Positions 1-6,880 of a stretch of DNA of 64,000 nt are shown here, piece by piece (position 1 is the first letter of the stretch; each line of letters opens with the position of its first letter). A program made the translations under genes and the position numbers. The notes beneath the pieces are model-generated. The model saw only the letters and a program-made list of their open reading frames with translations. It was not told the origin of the DNA and ran no database searches. Source of the stretch: Novosphingobium sediminicola (GTDB taxonomy: Bacteria > Pseudomonadota > Alphaproteobacteria > Sphingomonadales > Sphingomonadaceae); the NCBI RefSeq assembly GCF_014196525.1, contig NZ_JACIDX010000003.1, positions 186,001-250,000 on the forward strand, written 5' to 3'.

Positions 1-640
1 GCGGGGTGATGGGCGCCCATGTCGCGGCATAATCGGGCGCTTCCTCGGCCGTGCGCTCTGTGGCGATGGCGCCGGGGGCCACGCAATTGACCGTGATGCC
101 ATAGCGGCCCAGTTCCACCGCCGCTGACTTGGTGAACTGCTCAATCCCGCCCTTGGATGCGGTGTAATCGACAAGGTTGGGGAAGGCCAGCTTGTTGCAG
201 CCCGAACCGATGTTGATGATCGAGCCGCCTTGACCGGCATCGGCCATCAGGCGGCCCACGATCTGGGTATGCAGGAAACAGCCCTTGAGATTGGTGCGGA
301 TCACGTCATCCCAACGCTCTTCGTCCAGATCGAGCAGGGGCGACCATGTCTGGATGCCCGCATTGTTGACCAGCAGTGTGGGCACCGCGCCCGCCCACGC
401 CACCGCCTGCGCCACAAAGGCCTCCACCTGCGCCTTGATGCCCACATCGCATGGCAGGGCCAGCGAGGTCAGCCCTTGGGCTTCCAGCGCCTGCACACTG
501 GCCTGCGCGGCGTCGGGCGAGGAGCGATAGCTGAAGGCCACCGCGTAACCCGCCCGCGCCAGCGCGCCCACCAGATAATGCCCGATGCCGGTGCTGCCTC
601 CGGTCAGGATGGCAAGGGGCCCTGAAACAGGCTGTGTCAC
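1..640 (-). CDS. Short-chain dehydrogenase/reductase, C-terminus cut by window edge
   Basis: Read on the reverse strand, a GTG at 640-638 begins VTQPVSGPLAILTGGSTGIG, a Rossmann nucleotide-binding start with the TGxxxGIG motif. NNAG near residue 88 and a YTASK catalytic Tyr/Lys pair near residues 162-166 follow. These are classical SDR hallmarks for NAD(P)-linked oxidation of an alcohol or sugar. The GTG overlaps the stop of the upstream SDR gene (GTGA) and has GGAGGA 8 nt ahead, so the two are translationally coupled. The reading frame is still open at base 1. Beside 2-keto-3-deoxy-fuconate-type genes it could be the sugar 1-dehydrogenase of that pathway; this role is inference. Confidence 0.85.
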   Translation of the reverse strand, partial: MTQPVSGPLAILTGGSTGIGHYLVGALARAGYAVAFSYRSSPDAAQASVQALEAQGLTSLALPCDVGIKAQVEAFVAQAVAWAGAVPTLLVNNAGIQTWSPLLDLDEERWDDVIRTNLKGCFLHTQIVGRLMADAGQGGSIINIGSGCNKLAFPNLVDYTASKGGIEQFTKSAAVELGRYGITVNCVAPGAIATERTAEEAPDYAATWAPITP

Positions 641-1377
641 AGGCTCATTCCTCCGTCGATCACCAGATTGCTGCCGGTCATGAAACGCGCTTCGTCACTG
701 GCCAGCAGGACGGCGGTGGCGGCGATCTCTTCGGCCTGGCCCATGCGCCCCATCGGTTGGCGCGCGATGAAGGCGGCCCTTGCGGCTTGCGCATCGCCCG
801 TCGCTGCAAAGCGCTGATGCAGCGAAGGGGTCTCGACCGTGCCGGGGCTGATCGCGTTGCAGCGGATGCCCCGGTCGATGAAGTCGCGCGCCACCGACAT
901 GGTCAGGCCGATCACCGCCGCCTTGCTGGTGCCATAGGAAAAGCGGTTGGGCGCGGCCATCACGCTGGAAACCACCGAGGCGACATTGACAATCGAACCA
1001 TCGTCGCGCGCCAGCATCGCGGGCAGGAACGCCCGGATCATCAGGGCCATCGAGCGTACATTGACGCTCATGCTGCGGTCGAAATCCTCCATCGCGCCAT
1101 CCAGAATGGTGCCATGCGCCACCAGCCCCACACAATTGACGAGAACACCCACGTCGCCCAGCGCGGCTGCCGCCTCGGCCACGGCGGCTTCGTCCGTCAC
1201 GTTGAGCGGCAGCCGTTCAATGCCGTCGGTGGCGGGGGGCGTGTCATCAAAGCGCAGATCCGCCGCGATGACCCGCGCCCCCTCGGCGGCAAAGCGCTCT
1301 GCGATGGCGCGGCCGATGCCCTGCGCCCCGCCTGTGACAAGGCAGGTCTTGCCCTTCAGTCGCCCCTGCATGGCCAT
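637..1377 (-). CDS. SDR dehydrogenase, 2-keto-3-deoxy-L-fuconate dehydrogenase-like
   Basis: This 246-residue cytoplasmic SDR has TGGAQGIG at residues 15-22, an NCVG variant of the NNAG motif near 81, and catalytic Tyr148/Lys152 in SYGTSK. Asp40 after the second strand favours NAD(H). RCNAISPGTVETPS and the C-terminal MTGSNLVIDGG resemble the 2-keto-3-deoxy-L-fuconate dehydrogenase/BDH2 branch, which oxidises the C4 hydroxyl of the deoxy-keto acid. The start ATG shares a base with the stop of the FAH-family gene (TGATG). The adjacent hydrolase would cleave the resulting diketo acid, which supports the assignment. The exact sugar (fucose, arabinose or rhamnose series) cannot be told from sequence. 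Confidence 0.85.
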   Translation of the reverse strand: MAMQGRLKGKTCLVTGGAQGIGRAIAERFAAEGARVIAADLRFDDTPPATDGIERLPLNVTDEAAVAEAAAALGDVGVLVNCVGLVAHGTILDGAMEDFDRSMSVNVRSMALMIRAFLPAMLARDDGSIVNVASVVSSVMAAPNRFSYGTSKAAVIGLTMSVARDFIDRGIRCNAISPGTVETPSLHQRFAATGDAQAARAAFIARQPMGRMGQAEEIAATAVLLASDEARFMTGSNLVIDGGMSL

Positions 1378-2231
1378 CAGACCCCGTCATTCCATGAACG
1401 CACGGTGTGGCGCTGGCTGCCCAGTTTTTCGATGCCCAATTCCACCACATCGCCTTCCTTCAGGAACACCGGCGGCTTCATGCCCATGCCCACGCCCGGT
1501 GGCGTTCCGGTCGTGATGATGTCGCCGGGGAGGAGGACCATGAACTGGCTGACATAGCTGACGATGGTGGCGCAATCGAAGATCATGGTGCTGGTGTTGC
1601 CGGTCTGCATGCGCTGACCGTTCACGTCCAGCCACATGCCAAGGTTCTGCCCATCGCCCACCTCGTCGCGCGTGACCAGCCAGGGGCCCACGGGGCCAAA
1701 GGTGTCGCAGCCCTTGCCCTTGTCCCATGTGCCGCCGCGCTCCAGCTGATATTCGCGCTCGGACAGGTCGTCGCACACGACATAGCCCGCCACATGGTCC
1801 AGCGCCTTGTCCTTGTCGACATAGGCGGCGCGGGTGCCGATCACGATGCCCAGTTCGACTTCCCAGTCCATCTTCTCCGATCCGCGCGGACGGCGCACGT
1901 CGTCATTGGGGCCCTGAATGCAGGATACGCCCTTGGTGAACATGATCGGTTCGGCCGGGATAGCCATTCCGGCTTCTTCGGCATGGTCGGAATAGTTGAG
2001 GCCGATGGCGATGAACTGGCGCGTGCCGCAAAACGGTGCGCCCAGACGCGACGCGCTGTCGACCACAGGCAAGGCTTCGACATCAAGCGCCTGCAGCGCG
2101 GCCAGACGGTCGGGCGCCAGCCAGTCGGGCGTGATGTCTGCGACATGGGCCGAAAGGTCGCGCAATTGCCCTTGCGCATCAATCAAACCCGGCTTTTCCG
2201 CGCCGACAGCCCCATAACGTACCAGTTTCAT
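1377..2231 (-). CDS. Fumarylacetoacetate hydrolase-family protein (2,4-diketo-3-deoxy-L-fuconate hydrolase-like)
   Basis: This 284-residue protein starts MKLVRYG at 2231, after a GGAGAATTC-type leader. The FAH fold is clear: GLNYSDHAEEAG near residue 78, the metal-binding acidic set around DWEVELGIVIG, and TGTPPGVGMG near the C-terminus. Family members hydrolyse C-C bonds of 2,4-diketo acids using Mg2+. The residue pattern is closest to 2,4-diketo-3-deoxy-L-fuconate hydrolase and to proteins often mis-named ureidoglycolate lyase. It is the first gene of a tightly coupled three-gene run with two SDRs. Product would be pyruvate plus a hydroxy acid if the fuconate assignment holds. Confidence 0.85.
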   Translation of the reverse strand: MKLVRYGAVGAEKPGLIDAQGQLRDLSAHVADITPDWLAPDRLAALQALDVEALPVVDSASRLGAPFCGTRQFIAIGLNYSDHAEEAGMAIPAEPIMFTKGVSCIQGPNDDVRRPRGSEKMDWEVELGIVIGTRAAYVDKDKALDHVAGYVVCDDLSEREYQLERGGTWDKGKGCDTFGPVGPWLVTRDEVGDGQNLGMWLDVNGQRMQTGNTSTMIFDCATIVSYVSQFMVLLPGDIITTGTPPGVGMGMKPPVFLKEGDVVELGIEKLGSQRHTVRSWNDGV

Positions 2232-2296
2232 AGAATTCTCCAAAAATAGACGTGATTTCTTGATTGAGGATCGCCGTGGCGCCCCCATGCGGATGG

Positions 2297-2968
2297 TCAT
2301 GGCGCGTGTTGCAGATAGGCAAGACAGGCGAGCGCCAATTCTTTCCGAAACGCGGCCCAATCGATCCACCGGGCAGAATCGCGCGTCGCCCCCAGCCCGA
2401 ATTCCCGCGCCAGCGCCGCAAAGATCAGGCGGAAGGCGACGTCCGCCTTCGCCCGCTTGCGCGGCCCGCCGATTTCTTCGGGAAAGGCCAGAAAGATCTG
2501 CATGGCGGCGGCCACCGAGTGTTCCGCCTGAGCCTTGCCGATATCGGACAGTTCCCGATCATGTTCGGCGCGGTTCATCGCGGTACGCAGGATCAAGGCG
2601 TTCGCGGCCAGAAGGTGCCCATACCCTTCAATGTACAGCGCGACCGCCTCAGCCAGATTAAACGCCTTGTTCAGAACGTTTCGGATCATCTGCTCCTCTT
2701 CTGCGGCAATCCTGTCCAGCTCAAGGCTTAGCACAGTGCGGATCAGCCTGTCTTTGGATGGATAGCGCAGATAGATCGAGCCAACCGAAACCTTGCCGGC
2801 AAGGGCGACATCCTTCAGCGTGAAATCGTCGCTGCCATGGTGGGCGATCAGTTGGCGCGTGGCGGCAATCATGCGTTCATGGCTGGCCTTGCTGCGGTCC
2901 TGCTCGGGCAGTTTGGCCGCCGCTGCGGGGTGTTCTGGATCACCATGGAATGATGGCATGGGCCGCAT
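2297..2968 (-). CDS. TetR-family transcriptional regulator
   Basis: This 223-residue protein has an N-terminal helix-turn-helix (FTLKDVALAGKVSVGSIYLR, about residues 49-68) preceded by a recognisable TetR first helix. The helical ligand-binding part is non-conserved. It follows the MFS gene by 9 bases on the same strand and precedes the FAH gene by 65 bases, so it is probably co-transcribed with the carrier. TetR repressors usually bind short palindromes overlapping promoters. The CTAAAC-N3-GTTTA(G/T) elements at 4263 and 4454 are the natural candidates. The effector is unknown. Confidence 0.85.
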   Translation of the reverse strand: MRPMPSFHGDPEHPAAAAKLPEQDRSKASHERMIAATRQLIAHHGSDDFTLKDVALAGKVSVGSIYLRYPSKDRLIRTVLSLELDRIAAEEEQMIRNVLNKAFNLAEAVALYIEGYGHLLAANALILRTAMNRAEHDRELSDIGKAQAEHSVAAAMQIFLAFPEEIGGPRKRAKADVAFRLIFAALAREFGLGATRDSARWIDWAAFRKELALACLAYLQHAP

Positions 2969-2977
2969 GGTGATCCC

Positions 2978-4183
2978 TCAAATGGCCAGGCGAGCTTTTC
3001 CGCGTGCCAGCAGGCCCCACAGAACGACCACGCCGCAAGACGCCACGGCGATCAATCCCGCGATCAGGAAGCCGCCTCGCATGGAGCCTGTCGCCTGCGC
3101 CAGATTGTTGGCGACCCATGCCGAGGCAAACTGGCCCATGAAGAAGGCGCTGGTCCACGCGCCCATGCCGCGCCCACGGTGTTCAAAGGTGAATTTCGTC
3201 TGCGCCCAGGCGATGAGCGTGGGCACGGCCATACCGGCGCCGATTTGCTGCACAGTGACAGCCATAATCATCGAGGGCAAGTTCTTGGCCATTCCCACGC
3301 CGACCAGACCGGTTCCCAGAAAGAGGAGGAAGGCCGTCAACTGGACGGCATTCGACCGCTTGGCCAACATACGAAAGATCACCGCGCCAAGCATGACAAA
3401 CAGGCTGGGAATATAGGTGAGGCGGCTGAGTTCAGCGGAGTCTTTCACGCCGATTTCGGCAAAGGCGATGCTGCCGTTGACGATGAAAATATAGTAGAGC
3501 GCGGATGCGGAAAAGGTGACCAGCACCACCGCAAGGGCCTCGATCCACGGGAAAGGTGTGCGGGTTCGCGCGGCGGATTGGGCGCGTTGATCCTTGGACT
3601 GGGGCTCATAAATGAACGCCAGCATGGCCGCAAAGATCGGAAAGGCGACCAGATAAATCAGGAAGCCGCCGTTCCATCGCACGCCCGCGATCAGACCGGA
3701 CGCCAGCATGGCCGCAGAGCCGAAAAATGTGCCGACGAAACCTTGCACAAACAACCAGTTTTTGCGGCCCGTGTCGTCCCAATAGTCTGCGATCAGCGTG
3801 TTGACGATGGTGAGAATGCCCGCCTCACAGGCCCCCAGCAGCAGGCGCGTCGCGAATATCTGGTTGATGTCGTCAAGCAGGAACGGCGCGCTGCCCAAGG
3901 CGCCATACAACAGCGTGCTGACAAGCAGCAGGCGCCGCCGACCGAACCGGTCGACAATCAGCCCGGCAAAGGGCGAGAGCACCGCCACGGTGAGCCCCGG
4001 CGCGGTTACCATCAGGGGCACTTTGCTGGCCGCAGCGGGATCGTTGCTGAAATGCTGGATCATGGCGGCAACGATGGGAAACATCGTTACTATGGCGAAC
4101 ACCGGCAAAAAACCGGCCGCGATCAGAGTAAGCCCCTGCGGGCGCAGGGTCATACCGGCGAGGAAACGGCTGAACGGGTTCAT
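2978..4183 (-). CDS. Major facilitator superfamily transporter
   Basis: This 401-residue inner-membrane protein shows the 12-helix MFS pattern. The loop 2-3 motif GLIVDRFGRRRLLL comes after the second helix and GGFLIYLVAFPIFAAM in helix six; a hydrophilic loop rich in charged residues splits the halves. An upstream extension to 4261 is open, but ATG 4183 is preceded by AGGGAGAG at good spacing and begins where the hydrophobic protein begins. Position at the head of the TetR and sugar-acid genes suggests uptake of the pathway substrate; substrate is inferred, not seen. Confidence 0.87.
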   Translation of the reverse strand: MNPFSRFLAGMTLRPQGLTLIAAGFLPVFAIVTMFPIVAAMIQHFSNDPAAASKVPLMVTAPGLTVAVLSPFAGLIVDRFGRRRLLLVSTLLYGALGSAPFLLDDINQIFATRLLLGACEAGILTIVNTLIADYWDDTGRKNWLFVQGFVGTFFGSAAMLASGLIAGVRWNGGFLIYLVAFPIFAAMLAFIYEPQSKDQRAQSAARTRTPFPWIEALAVVLVTFSASALYYIFIVNGSIAFAEIGVKDSAELSRLTYIPSLFVMLGAVIFRMLAKRSNAVQLTAFLLFLGTGLVGVGMAKNLPSMIMAVTVQQIGAGMAVPTLIAWAQTKFTFEHRGRGMGAWTSAFFMGQFASAWVANNLAQATGSMRGGFLIAGLIAVASCGVVVLWGLLARGKARLAI

Positions 4184-4262
4184 CTTCTCTCCCTGTGCGG
4201 CGTGGGTGCCTGCATTGTCGTGTGCTTGGCCCCCCGCTCGGCTTTGTTCCGCCGACTTCAAA

Positions 4263-4300
4263 CTAAACGATGTTTAGAACACGCGGGCGCACACTGGCAA
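4263..4300 (-). promoter_or_regulatory. Promoter of the MFS gene with overlapping palindromic operator
   Basis: On the reverse strand TTGCCA (4300-4295) and TAAACA (4276-4271) are spaced 18 bases, giving a leader of about 80 nt to ATG 4183. The -10 lies inside the perfect palindrome CTAAAC-GAT-GTTTAG (4263-4277). The near-identical element at 4454-4468 also covers a -10. This placement is what a repressor operator looks like; the adjacent TetR protein is the likely binder (inference). Confidence 0.55.
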
Positions 4301-4431
4301 GCGATTCTTTGTGCGGCTTTTTCCAATGGCTCCCACCCGCGAAACATTCGAAACCGCGAACTGTGGTGTGGCCTTGCCCGTGATCCTTCAAATTCAACGG
4401 CTGTTTATGCGGTGGGGCCGGGAAATAGGGC

Positions 4432-4468
4432 TTGACCGGTCGTCAGGTGCAAACTAAACACTGTTTAT
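4432..4468 (+). promoter_or_regulatory. Promoter of the isomerase gene with overlapping palindromic operator
   Basis: TTGACC (4432-4437) and TAAACA (4455-4460) are separated by exactly 17 bases. The -10 is embedded in CTAAAC-ACT-GTTTAT (4454-4468), one base short of the perfect palindrome at 4263. AAACTAAAC precedes both spacers. The predicted transcript has an unusually long leader of roughly 285 nt before ATG 4753. Confidence 0.55.
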
Positions 4469-4752
4469 ATAAAGCGGCCTTTTGCCGATCTGGATTGCTT
4501 CGAAAGGGCTTGTGCGCGGCCAAGTCCACGATTCCGGGAGAAGTCGTTCATCGGGCGCGGCGCTGCTGCAGGCAGCCGTTGGGGGCCGGGCACCGCTTTT
4601 AAAATAGGCGAAGCCGCGCGAAACATTTTCGGTGCCAAGACAAGAGGTTGCGCCCAAGCCCAAATTGTTGGGCTCCTCAAGGAGCGTCGTGAGCGCTTTG
4701 GGTATGCCCTGAACTCGGCTTTTTTAACATCCGCCTCCAAGTGAGATAGAGC

Positions 4753-5532
4753 ATGTCCTTCGAAATTTCAGTCAATCTTGAGTATGCATTCCAGGATGCC
4801 GGTGAAACAATCGAGCAGAGAATTGACGCCGCCGCCGCCGCCGGGTTCCGATACGTCGAACTGTTCCTGCTGAAGGGGCGCGATCTGCCCGCAATTCGCG
4901 ACGCGTTGGAGCGCAATGCTGTGCAGCTTGTCAGCACTGTCGCAGACTATGTAACCCAGTTGGTCGATCCGCAAACGCATGATGGCTTTTGCGACATCTT
5001 CCGCAAGGCGGCACAAGATGCGCTCTTTTTGGGTTGCCGCAATGTGGTGGTGACATCGGGACGCGGGGTTCCATGGCTGACTCGTCCGGTCCAGCTTCGC
5101 ATTTTCGCTGATGCGCTGGTGCGGCTGCTGCCGATCGCGGAGGAACTCGGCGTCACGATTTATCTGGAATCGGCCAATACGCGCCATGACCATCCCGGGG
5201 TCCTGTGTTCGACAACACAGGACAGCGCCTGCGTCGTGGAGATGATCTCCTCGCCGCGCGTCAGGCTGATCTACGATCTCTATCACTCGGTCGTGGAGGG
5301 GGAAGACCCGGCGATAGAATTGCCGCGCGTCATCCATCTGACCGACCATATCCAGATCGGCGATGTTCCCGGCCGGGGTGAACCGGGCTCGGGCACCATC
5401 GACTGGCCCGCGCAACTCGCCTTGTTGAAAACGCTGGGATACAAAGGCCTGATCGGCCTCGAACTGAAACCCACCAGAGCGCCGACCGCCGATGCTCTGG
5501 CCTATATCCAACGGATCTGCGCCGACGCGTGA
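4753..5532 (+). CDS. Hydroxypyruvate isomerase / 2-oxo-tetronate isomerase-like TIM-barrel protein
   Basis: This 259-residue sugar-phosphate-isomerase/epimerase TIM barrel begins with NLEYAF..AGETIEQRI, typical of the Hyi/OtnI branch. It carries metal-ligand positions YLESAN (Glu), LIYDLYHSVVEGED (Asp, His), HIQIGDVPGRGEPGSG (His, Glu) and a final GLIGLEL (Glu). The reaction would be aldose-ketose interconversion of a small hydroxy-keto acid. It is divergent from the MFS/TetR/sugar-acid genes and shares their operator type, suggesting the same regulon. Base composition is less GC-extreme than its neighbours. Confidence 0.82.
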   Translation: MSFEISVNLEYAFQDAGETIEQRIDAAAAAGFRYVELFLLKGRDLPAIRDALERNAVQLVSTVADYVTQLVDPQTHDGFCDIFRKAAQDALFLGCRNVVVTSGRGVPWLTRPVQLRIFADALVRLLPIAEELGVTIYLESANTRHDHPGVLCSTTQDSACVVEMISSPRVRLIYDLYHSVVEGEDPAIELPRVIHLTDHIQIGDVPGRGEPGSGTIDWPAQLALLKTLGYKGLIGLELKPTRAPTADALAYIQRICADA

Positions 5533-5704
5533 CCCTGTCGGCGTCATGAGGGGCCAGGGTTGCCGCGCGGGGCGATGCTCCGGGCTTTGGTGATGCTTGT
5601 GTCTTGTAATGGTAATATATATGTCATACCCCTTTCACCGATCCGGTGGTGGTCGTGCGCCAACCGCCTGTATTCGGGCAGGATTTTGAAAAGGGGTTGT
5701 TTTG

Positions 5705-6835
5705 ATGAAATTTGGATCCATCGCGGTCGTGGCGGCGGCGGGCGCATTGCTGGGCGCGGTTCCGGCATCGGCGCAAAAGGCGCGCAATGTCATCCTGTTT
5801 CTGGGCGATGCGGGCGGGGTTCCCACGCTCAATGCCGCAGGCATCATGGCGCATGACCGGCCGCAATCGCTCTTCATTCAATCCATGCCCCATGTCGCCC
5901 TGTCGGACACGTCGTCGCTCAACAATTGGGTGACGGATTCGGCGGCGGGGATGACTGCGATCATGACCGGCAACAAGACCAACAATGGCATGGTGTCGGC
6001 CCTGCCTTCGCCCGATGGCGGCAATAAGCCGCTCAAGACCTTCCTTGAATATGCCGAGCAGCGCGGGCTGTCGACCGGTGTGGTCACCAATATGCCGATC
6101 TGGGATGCGACGCCTGCAGCCACCTTTGCCCATGTCCCTTCGCGCAAGGACAAGGACCAGATCTTTCGCCAGATGCTCCAGCCTCGTTTTGGCGATGGCG
6201 TCGATGTGCTGATCGGCAAGGGGCAGGCCGATGCGGTGGCCTCCTTTGCCAAGGATGGCGTGACGCCCGATCAGGCCTTTGCCAAGGCGGGCTATCGTTT
6301 TGGCCATGACACGGCGCTGGTGGGCGGCGCGGGCCGGGCGGCGGTGCTGCGCGACGAAGATTTCGCCCCGATCCCGGCGGTCGAGGCCACGCTCCGCCAG
6401 CTTTCGCGCAATCCCAAGGGCTATTTCCTGATGGTCGAATGGGACATGCATACCGATGACCCGCAAAAGGGCCTGCGCCATGCGGCCGAGATGGACGACA
6501 TGATCCGCCGCATCAGCGCAATTGCGGGCAAGGACACGCTGATCCTGTTTACCGCCGACCACAGCTTCGGGCTGCGCATGCGCGGCGGTAAGCGCCATGC
6601 GCCGATGGCGCAGCAACAAAGCGCGCCGATGGCCCAGCAATATGCCGAAGCCGCCGCCAAGCCGGGCACGACCATTGCCAGCAATCCGGTCATCAGCGTC
6701 GAGGACACCCACACCGGCGAGGAAGTCATCGCCGCAGCCAGCGGGCCGGGCGCGAACCGGGTTCATGGCTTTCTGGCCAATACGCATCTCTTCGATGTGA
6801 TGCTGGCGGCGATGGGGTGGAAGAAAGAGAATTGA
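5705..6835 (+). CDS. Alkaline phosphatase, secreted
   Basis: Translation starts MKFGSIAVVAAAGALLGAVPASAQ, a signal peptide, so the enzyme is periplasmic or outside. The catalytic serine lies in TDSAAGMTAIMTG, matching the DSA motif of the PhoA superfamily. FTADHS gives the Asp-His metal pair and DTHTGEEV the last zinc His. The first metal motif reads LGDAGG rather than the usual GDGMG, and the Glu/Asp/His cluster is compressed to VEWDMHTDDP. These mark it as a divergent branch. It converges on the GH115 gene with a shared hairpin between. It hydrolyses phosphomonoesters; link to the neighbouring glycan genes is positional only. Confidence 0.85.
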   Translation: MKFGSIAVVAAAGALLGAVPASAQKARNVILFLGDAGGVPTLNAAGIMAHDRPQSLFIQSMPHVALSDTSSLNNWVTDSAAGMTAIMTGNKTNNGMVSALPSPDGGNKPLKTFLEYAEQRGLSTGVVTNMPIWDATPAATFAHVPSRKDKDQIFRQMLQPRFGDGVDVLIGKGQADAVASFAKDGVTPDQAFAKAGYRFGHDTALVGGAGRAAVLRDEDFAPIPAVEATLRQLSRNPKGYFLMVEWDMHTDDPQKGLRHAAEMDDMIRRISAIAGKDTLILFTADHSFGLRMRGGKRHAPMAQQQSAPMAQQYAEAAAKPGTTIASNPVISVEDTHTGEEVIAAASGPGANRVHGFLANTHLFDVMLAAMGWKKEN

Positions 6836-6841
6836 TCCGAT

Positions 6842-6875
6842 GTTGCGGGCCGGATGGCATCATCCGGCCCGCAAC
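6842..6875. terminator. Bidirectional hairpin between alkaline phosphatase and GH115 genes
   Basis: A perfect 15-base-pair inverted repeat (GTTGCGGGCCGGATG, loop GCAT) sits in the 45-base gap between convergent stop codons. No long T-run follows on either side, so it is a hairpin terminator of the weak or bidirectional kind. Confidence 0.7.
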
Positions 6876-6880
6876 AGAAT

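Larger units (their letters stand above)
4184..4752. other. Divergent intergenic region, 569 bases without a gene
   Basis: No convincing coding sequence is present. The region holds two similar operator palindromes (4263-4277 and 4454-4468), two promoter-like hexamer pairs reading outward, a half copy CTGTTTAT near 4401, and a small perfect hairpin AGCCCAA-ATTG-TTGGGCT at 4657-4674 in the leader of the isomerase gene. It is visibly less GC-rich than the flanking genes. Confidence 0.6.

Noticed and set aside
5612..5632. GGTA-N12-TACC dyad before the alkaline phosphatase as a nag-type operator
   Set aside because: Only four-base arms and no match to the AATTGGTATT sites; not distinguishable from chance.
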